Part shown: piece by piece, positions 62,806 to 64,000 of the stretch | Layout of the letters: the number at the start of each line of letters is the position of its first letter | Position numbering within the stretch: the stretch's first letter is position 1 | NCBI RefSeq assembly: GCF_003480915.1 | Contig: NZ_QUKD01000009.1 | Coordinates: 1-64,000 of the forward strand | Length of the DNA stretch: 64,000 nucleotides | Direction of reading: 5' to 3' | From: Parabacteroides sp. TM07-1AC | GTDB lineage: Bacteria; Bacteroidota; Bacteroidia; Bacteroidales; Tannerellaceae | Made by a program: the position numbers and the translations under genes | The notes under the pieces: generated by a model | What the model was told of the DNA's origin: nothing | The model's database searches: none | The model's input: only the letters and a program-made list of their open reading frames with translations

Positions 62806-64000
62806 ATGTTAGATATACAGTCTATCCGGAAAGATTTTCCTATACTGGAGCATAAAATATACGATAAGCCGCTTATTTACTTCGATAACGGTGCAACAAC
62901 ACAGAAGCCCCGCCAGGTGGTAGAAAAGATAGAGAGCGGTTATTATAATGTAAATGCCAATATTCATCGGGGCGTGCATTTTTTAAGTCAGGCGGCTACT
63001 GAAGCGCATGAGGACGCGCGTAAAACCGTCCAGTCTTTTCTGAACGCCCGTTCGTCCAACGAGATTATTTTTACACGCGGGACAACAGAGGCAATCAATC
63101 TGATCGCTTCCAGCTTTACCGACGAATGTATGTCGGCGGGTGATGAGGTGATCGTTTCCGTGATGGAGCATCATTCCAATATTGTACCTTGGCAGATACA
63201 AGCGGCGCGAAAAGGGATCGCCTTGAAGGTCATTCCGATGAATGAAAAGGGTGAACTGGATATGGATGCGTTTCGCGGATTGTTTTCGGAGCGTACGAAG
63301 CTGGTTTCTGTAACCCATGTGTCGAATGTGTTGGGAACCATTAATCCGGTGAAAGAAATTATTGAGGAAGCACATAACCGTGATGTCCCGGTCCTGATCG
63401 ACGGGGCACAGGCAGTTCCGCATTTGGCAGTCGATGTACAGGATTTGGATGCTGAGTTTTATGTTTTCTCCGGACATAAGGTTTATGGTCCGACAGGGAT
63501 AGGCGTATTGTATGGAAAAGAAGAATGGCTGGATAAGTTGCCTCCTTACCAGGGTGGTGGCGAGATGATTGCGACAGTATCGTTCGAGAAGACTACATTT
63601 AACGAGTTACCGTTCAAGTTCGAAGCGGGTACTCCCGATTATATAGGTAGTACGGCTTTGGCAGAAGCATTGCGCTATGTCGATCGGCTGGGTATGCAGA
63701 ATATAGCTGCTTATGAAGACGAGCTATTGCGTTATGCAACGGAGAAACTGAACAATATAGAAGGTATGCGTATCTTCGGGCAGGCGGATCATAAGGGAGC
63801 AGTCCTTTCTTTCCTGGTGGGAAATATTCATCATTATGATATGGGAATGTTACTCGACCGTTTAGGAATTGCTGTCCGGACCGGCCATCATTGTGCACAA
63901 CCGTTGATGCAGGCTTTGGGTATCGAAGGTACTGTGCGTGCTTCTTTCTCTTTCTATAATACGAAAGAAGAGATCGATACGTTTGTTGCCGGAATAGAAC
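62806..64000 (+). CDS. sufS: Cysteine desulfurase SufS (partial, cut by window end)
   Basis: 398 residues are visible; the family is about 405 long, so only a few C-terminal residues are missing. The start MLDIQSIRKDFPIL is normal for SufS. The PLP lysine is K225 in FSGHKVYGPTG. YFDNGATTQKP, MEHHSNIVPWQ and SVTHVSNVLGT are the cofactor and substrate loops. The catalytic cysteine is C363 in RTGHHCAQPLM, with RASFSFYNT following. It removes sulfur from cysteine and supplies it to SufB. In many Bacteroidales sufS is near sufBCD; here about 46 kb of other genes lies between. Confidence 0.95.
   Translation, partial: MLDIQSIRKDFPILEHKIYDKPLIYFDNGATTQKPRQVVEKIESGYYNVNANIHRGVHFLSQAATEAHEDARKTVQSFLNARSSNEIIFTRGTTEAINLIASSFTDECMSAGDEVIVSVMEHHSNIVPWQIQAARKGIALKVIPMNEKGELDMDAFRGLFSERTKLVSVTHVSNVLGTINPVKEIIEEAHNRDVPVLIDGAQAVPHLAVDVQDLDAEFYVFSGHKVYGPTGIGVLYGKEEWLDKLPPYQGGGEMIATVSFEKTTFNELPFKFEAGTPDYIGSTALAEALRYVDRLGMQNIAAYEDELLRYATEKLNNIEGMRIFGQADHKGAVLSFLVGNIHHYDMGMLLDRLGIAVRTGHHCAQPLMQALGIEGTVRASFSFYNTKEEIDTFVAGIE

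Overview
The window comes from a Bacteroidales gut-type bacterium, most likely Parabacteroides or a close relative. The support is four SusC/SusD pairs with STN/CarboxypepD-like SusC architecture, ECF sigma/FecR (DUF4974) regulators, an HU-HIG type HU protein, a DUF3575/DUF3868 pair, and repeated Bacteroidetes -7 promoter boxes (TAnnTTTG). Genus assignment is inference. No rRNA, tRNA, CRISPR array, transposase or integrase was seen.

Layout. (1) 1-3450: HU-like protein, a DUF3575 and OmpA/DUF3868 surface-protein pair, and a small conserved protein. (2) 3485-7124, minus strand: a thiamine-salvage operon with promoter, TPP riboswitch, TonB receptor, PnuC-type transporter and thiamine pyrophosphokinase. 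(3) 7147-16284, plus strand: a core operon rimP-nusA-infB-cvpA-sufB-sufC-sufD ending in a strong terminator. (4) 16288-18405: VOC and GNAT proteins, an orphan ECF sigma factor, and a 680-base repeat-rich gap. (5) 18406-28834, minus strand: PUL-like unit sigma-fecR-susC-susD-DUF5107/TPR. (6) 29010-50223: two divergent glycan loci facing away from one short central segment. On the left (minus) are a fecR lacking its 5' part, then susC, susD and a GH29 fucosidase. On the right (plus) are intact fecR, susC, susD, GH2, GH20 and GH2. (7) 50332-62236, plus strand: an operon-like run of susC, susD, two choice-of-anchor J lipoproteins, an M20 peptidase, a secreted cyanophycinase-like S51 protein, a YfcC-type transporter and a GH16 enzyme. 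(8) 62324-64000: a DUF5684 membrane protein gene broken by an in-frame TAG, then sufS, cut by the window end.

The most striking structure is at 36438-37026. The two facing fecR genes share a 22-bp inverted repeat with one mismatch. It sits exactly where the left fecR loses its start, cytoplasmic domain and most of its upstream sequence. Flipping the 535 bp between the repeats would fuse the 5' end of the right gene in frame to the left one. The resulting FecR would be 314 residues, the same length as the present intact right FecR, and the right gene would be truncated. This looks like a DNA-inversion switch that gives one shared regulator start to either of two divergent glycan loci.

Other unexplained structure includes five TTCC-N7-GGAA dyads at exactly 23-bp spacing inside the last operon, three CCGGGT dyads also at 23-bp spacing near 18.0 kb, a noncoding element rich in ACTATCAT/ATGATAGT, a perfect 36-bp palindrome at 28.9 kb, and a conserved hairpin in both fecR-susC spacers of the divergent loci.
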